Positions 31,412-40,212 of a DNA stretch of 64,000 bases are shown piece by piece. Position 1 is the stretch's first letter. Every line of letters starts with the position of its first letter. Both the position numbers and the translations under genes were made by a program. Origin of the DNA: a virus. The notes beneath the pieces were generated by a model. It did no database searches. It saw only the letters and a list, made by a program, of their open reading frames with translations, and had not been told where the DNA came from. Where the stretch lies: positions 126,445 to 190,444 of the IMG/VR virus record IMGVR_UViG_3300009702_000014; one strand, 5' to 3'.

Positions 31412-33186
31412 TATACGTTATTCAGGTGAATTGCCGTACCTGTGATTGTCACAGTATCCGAGGGATTCCCTATGTTTACCCCACCAGTTTGTCCGTCTAC
31501 ACCTAGATTCAAAGCAATACCGGCAATTAGACGCGTTACATCAATAGAAGTGCTGTTTTGAGTTATAGTAGATACATCAGTTCCAGCTAGTGTAACTGTA
31601 GTAGTCTTACTCGGAAGACCGTTAGCTACCGTAGAGACTTCTGTTACTTTATTATTGTTGATGTCAGCTACAACGGCTGTTTCCGTTGAACTTGTGCCTG
31701 TAACTGTTTGTGTACGAGAGCTTGAATAGTTGCCGTATATTTGATGTATAGAGGCAACTGTCTGAGTACCATTGTTGTATAGGGAATATTCTTGCGGATT
31801 AGTGCCATCGGGGGTGTTTCTAAAATAAAGCCCGGCCCCGTTTCCCGAAGAAGCCAATGTATTCATACCAGACGAAAGGCGACTGCTCAAATCTGCAATA
31901 ACAGTAGCATCGCTAACCATGAGAAGTTCTTGGTTGGATACTCCGTCCTTTGTAAGGCCCGTTTTGGTACCAAAAGAGGTCTGAGCATCTCCAAATTGGC
32001 CCCCATTACGTATATATGTGAAAGTTCCATGCCCCGTTACGGCCCCCTGCTCCACAACTTGCTTATTTACTGTCCAAGAAACAACTCGCGGGGCATTTGG
32101 GTCTGCTTCTAGCAAAACACCCTGCCCCAAGTGGTCTCGGAGACGAATTTGGCCCTTATTCCCGTTGTGTACAATAGTAAATTGCTCATCATACTGAGAT
32201 TTTAGGGTGATTAGAAGCTGCTCTCCGTCTCCGTACTGGTCTTGAATCAAGAGTTTGTTATTTCCCCGCAAAGCAACCTGATACTCTTCCGCAGCGGGCA
32301 ACTCCCGCTCAAAATTAGCTTTATTTAGGTACTTTTTGTCCATAATAGGCTGGTAAGCGTTATAATGTTTATTTTTTAATACAATATCAGAGTATGTTGG
32401 TACCCAAGGGGAGGTATTCTCCACAATGTCATAATGATTAGCAGTAATTCTCTGTGTAATAGGCTCATATTGTAGTTCTGAATATGTATAAGCATGGTCA
32501 GTTTCACGGGCTTTAGGGACATTCAGAGGATTTGGATAAATACCTTTGTCTGATTCCAATGTTACTCCGTAGCCTATATCTTCTCCATTGCTGATAATGT
32601 AGTCTTTGTTATTTGATGAAGTAATATCAAAAACAGGGTCCCCACGCAGTACAAAATTACCCTGCGTAAGATTGCTACGGTAGAAATGACGCATTCTATA
32701 GCCAGTAATGGAGCGAATAAACTTGGTTCTAAAGTCCGCATCAGATACCGTTGAAGCAAATTGCCTATTATGGTCTCTATGGCTACGTAAATGTCCATAG
32801 TCGTTTTGCATAGAGCCCCATTGAGGTACTGGGTTTGGTCCGTAATCCTGACTCAATGGAGACGAATTATAAGTTGAATAGAGATAGACCGGAGCCTGTC
32901 CGCCTTGTCTACGAGTTTCCTCAATCCAAACTACATCCCCAATTTGAGGCATTTTGAAACTACCTAATACATCTTGAGTAACCAAGACATTCAAAGCAAT
33001 TCCTCCACCCTCTCTATTCAATTTAAAGCCACCAATATGAAGGTTTCTGCCTGTTTGAGGAGAAATGTCTTCGACAGTACCAACCTGTTGTTTATCATCA
33101 ATGGTACTAGCGTAGTCAACCCAAGCCACATAAAACTGAAATTTAGAGTTATATACGCTGTAGTCAGGATTATAGTCAATGGCCAT
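31411..33186 (-). CDS. Tail spike (gp5/VgrG-like)
   Basis: A 591-aa protein. Residues 10-110 look like the OB-fold of phage spikes (FQFYVAWVDYASTIDDKQQV ... MPQIGDVVWIEETRRQGG). The C-terminal 150 residues are a regular beta-type stretch ending GGVNIGNPSDTVTITGTAIH, as in triple-stranded spike helices. It pierces the cell envelope with the PAAR-like tip. It follows the 1217-aa baseplate gene directly. No lysozyme domain is seen inside it. Confidence 0.78.
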   Translation of the reverse strand: MAIDYNPDYSVYNSKFQFYVAWVDYASTIDDKQQVGTVEDISPQTGRNLHIGGFKLNREGGGIALNVLVTQDVLGSFKMPQIGDVVWIEETRRQGGQAPVYLYSTYNSSPLSQDYGPNPVPQWGSMQNDYGHLRSHRDHNRQFASTVSDADFRTKFIRSITGYRMRHFYRSNLTQGNFVLRGDPVFDITSSNNKDYIISNGEDIGYGVTLESDKGIYPNPLNVPKARETDHAYTYSELQYEPITQRITANHYDIVENTSPWVPTYSDIVLKNKHYNAYQPIMDKKYLNKANFERELPAAEEYQVALRGNNKLLIQDQYGDGEQLLITLKSQYDEQFTIVHNGNKGQIRLRDHLGQGVLLEADPNAPRVVSWTVNKQVVEQGAVTGHGTFTYIRNGGQFGDAQTSFGTKTGLTKDGVSNQELLMVSDATVIADLSSRLSSGMNTLASSGNGAGLYFRNTPDGTNPQEYSLYNNGTQTVASIHQIYGNYSSSRTQTVTGTSSTETAVVADINNNKVTEVSTVANGLPSKTTTVTLAGTDVSTITQNSTSIDVTRLIAGIALNLGVDGQTGGVNIGNPSDTVTITGTAIHLNNV

Positions 33187-36100
33187 TATTTCTTCATTGC
33201 TCCTATATAGAAGGCTTTCATTTGAGCTTCGACTTCGGATAGGCTGCTTGTCCCTGAAATACTATATTTGTTTGCAGCCTCAGTAATTAGCGACTCGTCA
33301 GTAACACCTACTTGCTTAGCTACCTTCATAGCTAAGGCACGAGAATCTGTAGCCCCACTATTATATGGACTTACACCAGCAGGAGGATGATAGGTAGCTT
33401 GTACTGTTTCACCGCCACCAGCATCAATTGGGGTTGTAATTTCATAATTATTGATACCTTCTCGTAACGCTAACTCATACATGTAATTGGATGTATTACG
33501 GAAAACTTGGGCATTATACATAAAAGATGCCTTTTTGAAATCCAAATCTTCTTTGTATTGATTTAAGAACATGTTTTGAATTGGAGAATACCTGGATGCT
33601 TCAGTAGTTTGAGAAAGTGCAGTAGTTCCAGACACATTGTTGGACGTATTTCCAGGCGGAGTAAACCATAGCTTATTTTGTGTAGGAGAGTCATATCCTA
33701 TTCTCATAGGCGAATGCAATGATAGAAAGCCAATGGGTAAATTACGTTTTGGCTCCAATAATACTAGCATATCCTGGCCAAAGTTTAATTCTAATGTAGT
33801 AGTCGCTTCGGAATCCTGTTGAAAATTATGAGAAACAGATTCGATATAATATTGAATCGCACGGAAATCCTGGAATTTCAGAGAATTAATAATACCTTCA
33901 TATGATTGAAATATATTAGAAGCTACCTTTTTAGCACTTTCATTATTTAGGACTACACCCTGCAAAAGATTCAAGTACAAGTCACGAATAGTAGCGTCAT
34001 CAATGTTTAGCTCATCCCAGGCAAAGAATTTACCAGTATCATGAGTATAAAACCAGTAGGTAGAAGGGAAAAATTCGGGGGTCAAGACATTTATTCCTGG
34101 TAATGTATTTTGCAAAAATTCAAAAGTTGCAATGAACTGGTCTAGTACGAAAGCGTATGGGTCACTATTATACGCTTCCTGTAAGTCTTTATCCGGGATT
34201 GGGTTGTAAGCTTGTGTTTGTGTATAGTAGTCTGTGTGCGTCAAACGCGGGTCGATACCAATATACGAAGGAATTAATTCTGTGTGATTTTTAAGATACT
34301 TAAACCAATTCAACATTTTAGGAATATCAATTAAACTTCTCGCCCTATGTTTAGTATTTTGAAGAGAGACTAAAACAGTTTCTCCAACCCTATACGATGT
34401 ATTATTTCTAATTTTTATAGAAGCGTGTTTAATTGGGCGGCCGTAATATTCTCGATAGATAATAGCCTTTCTTTGAGCACCACCAGTTTCACTGGTATAG
34501 ATGTCATCAATTTTTAGGCTGCGAAGGCCGTATCTAAACATTTCAGGGGCTATACTACTATCAGGTATTGTTTCCTCGACATTCATTGGTATTTTTCCTG
34601 GCTGTGGAACGCTACGACCAATAAAGGCCAATCCCATATAACCAAATACACTTTGTCCCAAAATCGGGGTCACATCAACCATAGTCTTAACTTGTTTGTC
34701 ACTGGTGCCGAATGTTGCACCGTTTCCGAGAACATCTATATCTTGAATAATAGGTGTATATTCAGGATGACTAATTCTACCCCAAGCCTCTAAAGAGAGG
34801 CGATAACGAAGTCGCCCCGTTTCATCCATGAATAATTCATAAAATTCAGCTACCCCTCCCACCTTTCGAAGGTTTGAATAAACTGAATTTCTCCCATCTA
34901 AAGTAACCGCAGTATTGATAGCTGCTTGTACCTCGGGTTTATCATAAGAACTATCTAGTACCCGAATCATTTCTTGGATTCTTGTCGTATCAATATAATT
35001 TACAGGGTTGAAGAGCCGAACATGACTATCCAACAAATTCTTATCAAAAGCACTATAAACAAAGTCTCCACGCAAAGGAATTAATCCTCCAAGAAATTTC
35101 TCGGACGTATTGAATTTTACTGAGCTATCCTTTGCCTGAATTGTAGTTTTGTTCAAAGGTCTTGCCAAAGACAAGAATCTATCAAAAGCGAGACCAGAGT
35201 ACGACGTAGCTTTTCCTAGAATAACTCGTTTAGAAGCCCACTCACTTATCATGGAGAGGATAGCGCGGGGCGGTGACATATAAACATATACGGTATTGTA
35301 GTCTGCTAGAGCAAGATTAATTTTACCAGGATACATTAAGTCTTCGAAATAAACTTCTGTTGTATTTAGAATCTTCTCATAGCCCGTTCCAGTAAGTGTA
35401 ACGAGATGTGTACCACTAACCGTACCAGTACTTACATTAACATCTGAAATTTGTCCTTTAAAAGCAAGATATGGCGTTTCTCCATGAGAACCATTAAGAA
35501 GCATTTTTCGGCCATTAGAAAAGTTTTGTTGAGTAACAGAAATCTCACGTCGCTTCTTATACTCTGAAATATAGGTATCAATTTGTTGATTCATGCCAAT
35601 AATAAAACTTCTTAAGGCACCAATAAAATCATTAGCCGAGTTTATATTGTTGATACCTATGTCCTTAAAAAGAGTCTGAATTTTACCTGAAAATTGAATT
35701 TTTGTAAGGTCTGTATATAAACCTGGAAGTTTATTACTAGTAGGTAATACATTAATTAGCTGCCTAATACTATCTCTTATATTATTAATTTGCTGGTTAT
35801 AACCCACCCCGCTAGTCGTTGTTGATTCTATGTAAAAACCTGTATGGTAACTAATAAGATTAGAGTAAATCTGGTCGGGATATAGGTTTGGAAAGGCCAT
35901 TTCCGTGAACTTTTTTACTTTAGCCGGAACATTTGTTTTATTAATTCCCGACTCTGCTTGAACAACAAAATCATTCAAGATATTATAGACATTCGATTTA
36001 TTAACTTTTGGTTTAGAAGTTGTCTTATTACCATTGATGGCATTCTGAATATCTTGTCCCACATACTGATTTACAAGCCCTACAATACCTAGAAGTGTTT

Positions 36101-36839
36101 CAGAAAAACTAGGACTGTTTGAAGAGAACTGATTCATGCGATTAGCTGAACCAACAACGCTTTTAATACCATCATCAAATTGAATTGTGTTTGGATTAAC
36201 TTGAATATTACCATCTTTAAAATAAAAATCTTTCGGGTCGTGATAAAGCCAAATCGTAATAGTATCATTAGCTTCTACCAAATCTTCTATATTAAATGAT
36301 GTAGACGCCCCAGTAATCCGATAGCGAGCTAGTCCCAAATCTTCATCTTTAACATAGTGCCATTCGGCAGGACCGCCGTCTAGTGGTTCTCGTAAGGTAG
36401 GTAAGCGTCCAGGTAGGCCAGATTCAGTCAGGTCCATACGATTCATTGGAAGGCCGGTAGCATCAATGAGTGCTTCGGTTTTTTTACTCGTAACCATCAT
36501 AAGGTCGTCTAGAGTAAAAGTGACCTGAAATGAATTTCCCTGTGTGCTAGCAGATGTTTTAACAGCAACAACATTCAGGGGGATAAGTTTATAGTATCCT
36601 TGAGTTCTATAGTAGTCACGCTCCTCGGTTACATCAGTATAATCTTTCAGTGTCGGAGAATAAGTACCACGAGAAGTAGATACTTTGGAATTAGAATTTA
36701 CAGTTTGTGCATCCATCCCCAACAGGCTAAGGTCATATTCATCCGCAGCTAATTCTCCTCCGGTTGGGTTTGGCCATACGCTCTCAATTGCTACAAGAGC
36801 GAAAGCTGTGTATTCTGGTGCATTGCCTTCATAGTTCAT
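33186..36839 (-). CDS. Large baseplate hub protein
   Basis: A 1217-aa protein, the largest in the window. It has no motif I can name. It lies between the 218-aa tail protein and the spike, the usual place of the hub (gp27-like or large hub) in myoviruses. Beta-type start (YTAFALVAIESVWPNPTGGE), a helical Gln/Asn-rich middle and a short C-terminal segment (SRALAMKVAKQVGVTDESLI) that looks like a helical tail. Role by position only. Confidence 0.55.
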   Translation of the reverse strand: MNYEGNAPEYTAFALVAIESVWPNPTGGELAADEYDLSLLGMDAQTVNSNSKVSTSRGTYSPTLKDYTDVTEERDYYRTQGYYKLIPLNVVAVKTSASTQGNSFQVTFTLDDLMMVTSKKTEALIDATGLPMNRMDLTESGLPGRLPTLREPLDGGPAEWHYVKDEDLGLARYRITGASTSFNIEDLVEANDTITIWLYHDPKDFYFKDGNIQVNPNTIQFDDGIKSVVGSANRMNQFSSNSPSFSETLLGIVGLVNQYVGQDIQNAINGNKTTSKPKVNKSNVYNILNDFVVQAESGINKTNVPAKVKKFTEMAFPNLYPDQIYSNLISYHTGFYIESTTTSGVGYNQQINNIRDSIRQLINVLPTSNKLPGLYTDLTKIQFSGKIQTLFKDIGINNINSANDFIGALRSFIIGMNQQIDTYISEYKKRREISVTQQNFSNGRKMLLNGSHGETPYLAFKGQISDVNVSTGTVSGTHLVTLTGTGYEKILNTTEVYFEDLMYPGKINLALADYNTVYVYMSPPRAILSMISEWASKRVILGKATSYSGLAFDRFLSLARPLNKTTIQAKDSSVKFNTSEKFLGGLIPLRGDFVYSAFDKNLLDSHVRLFNPVNYIDTTRIQEMIRVLDSSYDKPEVQAAINTAVTLDGRNSVYSNLRKVGGVAEFYELFMDETGRLRYRLSLEAWGRISHPEYTPIIQDIDVLGNGATFGTSDKQVKTMVDVTPILGQSVFGYMGLAFIGRSVPQPGKIPMNVEETIPDSSIAPEMFRYGLRSLKIDDIYTSETGGAQRKAIIYREYYGRPIKHASIKIRNNTSYRVGETVLVSLQNTKHRARSLIDIPKMLNWFKYLKNHTELIPSYIGIDPRLTHTDYYTQTQAYNPIPDKDLQEAYNSDPYAFVLDQFIATFEFLQNTLPGINVLTPEFFPSTYWFYTHDTGKFFAWDELNIDDATIRDLYLNLLQGVVLNNESAKKVASNIFQSYEGIINSLKFQDFRAIQYYIESVSHNFQQDSEATTTLELNFGQDMLVLLEPKRNLPIGFLSLHSPMRIGYDSPTQNKLWFTPPGNTSNNVSGTTALSQTTEASRYSPIQNMFLNQYKEDLDFKKASFMYNAQVFRNTSNYMYELALREGINNYEITTPIDAGGGETVQATYHPPAGVSPYNSGATDSRALAMKVAKQVGVTDESLITEAANKYSISGTSSLSEVEAQMKAFYIGAMKK

Positions 36840-36865
36840 AAAGTATCCTTATCTCTATAATATTT

Positions 36866-37522
36866 TTATAAAGCCCCCCAGATACGGCTTTTATTGGATT
36901 GATATTGGCCATAATCATGGGTGATATACATTTGTAAGTCTGCGTTCATAGTAGTGTTTTGGTCCGAGCGGTGTGTGAAATCCAAAGAACTCACAACAAC
37001 TTTATAACGAGCTATAAGTTTTTCTGTACCATCTGCGAATTCATCATATCCAATCAAATAAAGTCCACCATAAAAACGTCCTTGATTAGCAGAAAGGTAG
37101 GTCAAGGCTTCTAACCCTTTTTCATAAATTTCCCATAATCGCCCCGCCTTAATAATTTTAATTCTCATACCTAATTGTCTCATGGCTTGACCAAAGGTTG
37201 TCAAGGAATTACCACCAAGTGTATTGTACTGTACAACCTTATTCTTTGTACTTGGGCTATATTCCTGAGCAAGTGCAACCCCAGTATTAAAAGGTAGAAT
37301 AAGAGTAGAATTGTAAGCTACTCGTATAATCTCTTGTAAACTAAAAGTATTAGGGTCTTGTGCAAGAGAAGATGGTTGTTGGGCAGCCTCTTCTACAGAA
37401 CTACCTACGTATTTAAGTTTCTCACCAAGAACATAAAGCCTTGCTCCCCCTCCGCGAACATAGGGAAATGAAGGACGCCATTGAAGCTGATATCTTTTAA
37501 GTTGGTTAGAACTAGCGGCCAT
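36866..37522 (-). CDS. Baseplate or tail-hub protein
   Basis: A 218-aa protein. Beta-type with YQLQWRPSFPYVRGGGARLY at the start and LTYLSANQGRFYGGLYLIGY in the middle. It is placed where small hub-associated proteins occur. It overlaps the transglycosylase gene end by 11 bases. Confidence 0.45.
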   Translation of the reverse strand: MAASSNQLKRYQLQWRPSFPYVRGGGARLYVLGEKLKYVGSSVEEAAQQPSSLAQDPNTFSLQEIIRVAYNSTLILPFNTGVALAQEYSPSTKNKVVQYNTLGGNSLTTFGQAMRQLGMRIKIIKAGRLWEIYEKGLEALTYLSANQGRFYGGLYLIGYDEFADGTEKLIARYKVVVSSLDFTHRSDQNTTMNADLQMYITHDYGQYQSNKSRIWGAL

Positions 37523-40211
37523 TTACAATCTCCTGGATTTTAGTGCCTACAGCGTTTGCCAACGCAGAGTGACTTACAAAATTTGCCTGGGTATTAATAT
37601 ACAAATAGTGCTCCGCTTTTTGCATATGGTATTTCGTATCTAGCTTCTGAGCTTCCGTAGTTAATAAATCGTACTTATTTATACTTGTAGCAGTATTAAG
37701 CGCTTTGTTACTAAACAATCCATTATAACCCAACATGACTCTATATACAAGGTCTTGTTTTGTGATATAGCCTTTATTTCCTACATCTAATGTATAGTTT
37801 TGAGCGTATACCTTCGAGCCTGCGCGTGCAATAATCCAAGACATAGGTTTCCCTATTGCTGCTGGCCAGAAGATAGCGGCATAAACATCACCGATATTGT
37901 CATAACCCTCATGGAATAGTTTACTATACTGAGACATATACTTCTCTACATAGGTTAGTTGCTCAATTGGTGACATCTGAGATAGCGCTTTAATGGTTGT
38001 TCCAAGCTTAGATGCTGTATCGGGCATAAACTGAATTAAACCAGTAGCTCCACTTCCCATCATGTTTTTCTGTGAAGGAGAGAGCCCAGATTCTACTTGC
38101 ATTGCTGCTAATAGGTATCGTGGATTAATACCCAGCCTATCAGAAATCTCTTGAACTTTTTCCAAAAATGGTTTTCCCACTTTTTGAGCTACCCCGAATG
38201 GGAGTGCTTGCATTAATTGCGAAGCTTTTTGTATGCCTGTATGAACTACCGGACCCAAAGGCACTAGGGGTGTGCTCATCGTTTTAGGAAGATTATTTAT
38301 AATTTGTTTATAGTCGGCAATCGTCTGAGATAAAGAGTGTGGCTTTGTAGAGGCCTGTTCTTCATGGAGAGTTTTGGCGATTGTTATTCCGAATTGGCCT
38401 ACCATACTAACAAAACGAGGGGCGTCTTTTTCAAATGCATTCACAATCATGTCATTTACCTGTCCCAAAAGCTGTGCGTGCTTCATTATTTGTTTAGACA
38501 AATCAATGTTTCCCTGTGCAAACTTTTGTGTCCAACTTGACATAAAGAAATTGGGGTCTAAATAATATGAGGCTATAGTCTGATTCACGCCATTTATATA
38601 AGTATTGTATACTTCTGTGGCTCTTGCTCCATTAACATACAAATGCAATGCCCGCATAAGAACTTGCTGTGTAGAATTGTTAACACCCAATCCATAATGC
38701 ATATACATGTAATAGTTTTTCAGCATACCTTCATTTAAAGTGGCTGTTCCTGGTGTAAAACTTTCTTTGGTAATACCCAATTTAATAGCAAGGGCTCCCA
38801 GAACCTTATTAAATGTATCTGAATTTCCCGTTACCCCCCGAAGCGCAGCAGCAGGAGAAATATGGCCGATAGCTAATAGCTCATTAGCTCGGGCATTTGT
38901 CATAATTGCTCCCTGCCCTAAAACTTCATCCAAACCTTTTACCATAGTCTGCGTTGGTTGGGTTGTCAACATGCTCTTGAATTGGTTATCTTTAGCTACA
39001 AAGTTTTGAATGTTTGCTAGATTCTGAGGAGCCGAGGCATTCATTTTTACAGCATATCCGTAATCCTTAGAAAAAGCGGTCAACTCTCCCACAAGTCTTA
39101 TCTGGGCAACCTGAGGCTTGCCGCCGCCCGAGACGGCTGTAAAGAATTTTTCAAATTCTCGTGTAGATTCTTGTATAGCTTTTTGTCTAGGACCAATTAG
39201 AGATAGCTGTGAGTAAATCTGAGCGGTCGCCTGGGGATCGGCTCCATAGAGCCCAGCCATGATTGCAGAGTTAGAAACATAAGATTGCAAATCAGACATG
39301 TTTTTTACACGAGCATTATGAGATATATAAGCAATAAGTGGTTCTAATTGAGTATAATCATATCCAAGGCGGCTCAATGGCATACCAAACATACTCTGAT
39401 TACGCATCGTGTCCATCAGGGCATAACCATTGTTACCATTAAATTGACTATATCCTACAAAAGAGGAAGCATAAGCATTAAAATCGTTTACAATACGTTG
39501 TTTATCCAGAAGTTTAGAAGCAAATATTTGTCGGGCACGAGAATGTGCATATCCAGATGTAATACGCCCCCCAACATATTGACCGATATGTTGCAATGCT
39601 ACGGTAGTTGCAATGTCAACAACAGCCAAAGCTAGACCGGCAATCAAACTTGTTCCGGCTGTTTCTGGGGCTGCTGCCACACTAGCTGCTAACTCCTGTG
39701 TTTCACGCGCTCTAGCTCCAACTTTAGCAGCGGTTACTACATCACGAATAGCCCCACCTATCCGTTCTATTGTACCCATATTACGTAAAACAGTATAGCC
39801 AACACTCAAAAAGTTAGCTAGCATATTTCCATATTTGAAGGAAATTTCAGTTTGCGTTCGAAGCATATCTGCAACGGCTTGTTGATAACCTCCTACAGCC
39901 CGTTTAGTAATATTGAAAGACGGCATAGTTACAAAATTGAATTGGTCCTGAATTCTCCGGGCCGCAAAGAATGTACCGGCTGCACCACCGAGGACAGAAG
40001 CCCCAACAGTAGTTTTCAATTTTTGAAGACTTTCATCCAAAGAAGGTCCCGGACCCCCTTGACGATAGGGGCGCCAAATATCATTAATACCAGTAATAAT
40101 TCTATTCTCTTCTCTCCTCCCCATCCCAAAGATGATTAAGCGAGTTTCTTCATCCATAGGAAGACTCGCTATAGCAGATTTTTGTTTGTGGGTTAAAGAA
40201 TCATAATCCAT
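37512..40211 (-). CDS. Tail protein with C-terminal lytic transglycosylase domain
   Basis: An 899-aa protein. The SLT domain occupies about residues 690-830: LLAAMQVESGLSPSQ with catalytic Glu707, then SGATGLIQFMPDTASKLGTT and the NIGDVYAAIFWP segment. It would open peptidoglycan during DNA entry. The N-terminal 650 residues carry helical segments and a hydrophobic stretch near 185-215 (AAAPETAGTSLIAGLALAV) and may be a membrane-active tape-associated part. It follows the tape measure gene. Confidence 0.85.
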   Translation of the reverse strand: MDYDSLTHKQKSAIASLPMDEETRLIIFGMGRREENRIITGINDIWRPYRQGGPGPSLDESLQKLKTTVGASVLGGAAGTFFAARRIQDQFNFVTMPSFNITKRAVGGYQQAVADMLRTQTEISFKYGNMLANFLSVGYTVLRNMGTIERIGGAIRDVVTAAKVGARARETQELAASVAAAPETAGTSLIAGLALAVVDIATTVALQHIGQYVGGRITSGYAHSRARQIFASKLLDKQRIVNDFNAYASSFVGYSQFNGNNGYALMDTMRNQSMFGMPLSRLGYDYTQLEPLIAYISHNARVKNMSDLQSYVSNSAIMAGLYGADPQATAQIYSQLSLIGPRQKAIQESTREFEKFFTAVSGGGKPQVAQIRLVGELTAFSKDYGYAVKMNASAPQNLANIQNFVAKDNQFKSMLTTQPTQTMVKGLDEVLGQGAIMTNARANELLAIGHISPAAALRGVTGNSDTFNKVLGALAIKLGITKESFTPGTATLNEGMLKNYYMYMHYGLGVNNSTQQVLMRALHLYVNGARATEVYNTYINGVNQTIASYYLDPNFFMSSWTQKFAQGNIDLSKQIMKHAQLLGQVNDMIVNAFEKDAPRFVSMVGQFGITIAKTLHEEQASTKPHSLSQTIADYKQIINNLPKTMSTPLVPLGPVVHTGIQKASQLMQALPFGVAQKVGKPFLEKVQEISDRLGINPRYLLAAMQVESGLSPSQKNMMGSGATGLIQFMPDTASKLGTTIKALSQMSPIEQLTYVEKYMSQYSKLFHEGYDNIGDVYAAIFWPAAIGKPMSWIIARAGSKVYAQNYTLDVGNKGYITKQDLVYRVMLGYNGLFSNKALNTATSINKYDLLTTEAQKLDTKYHMQKAEHYLYINTQANFVSHSALANAVGTKIQEIVNGR

Positions 40212-40212
40212 A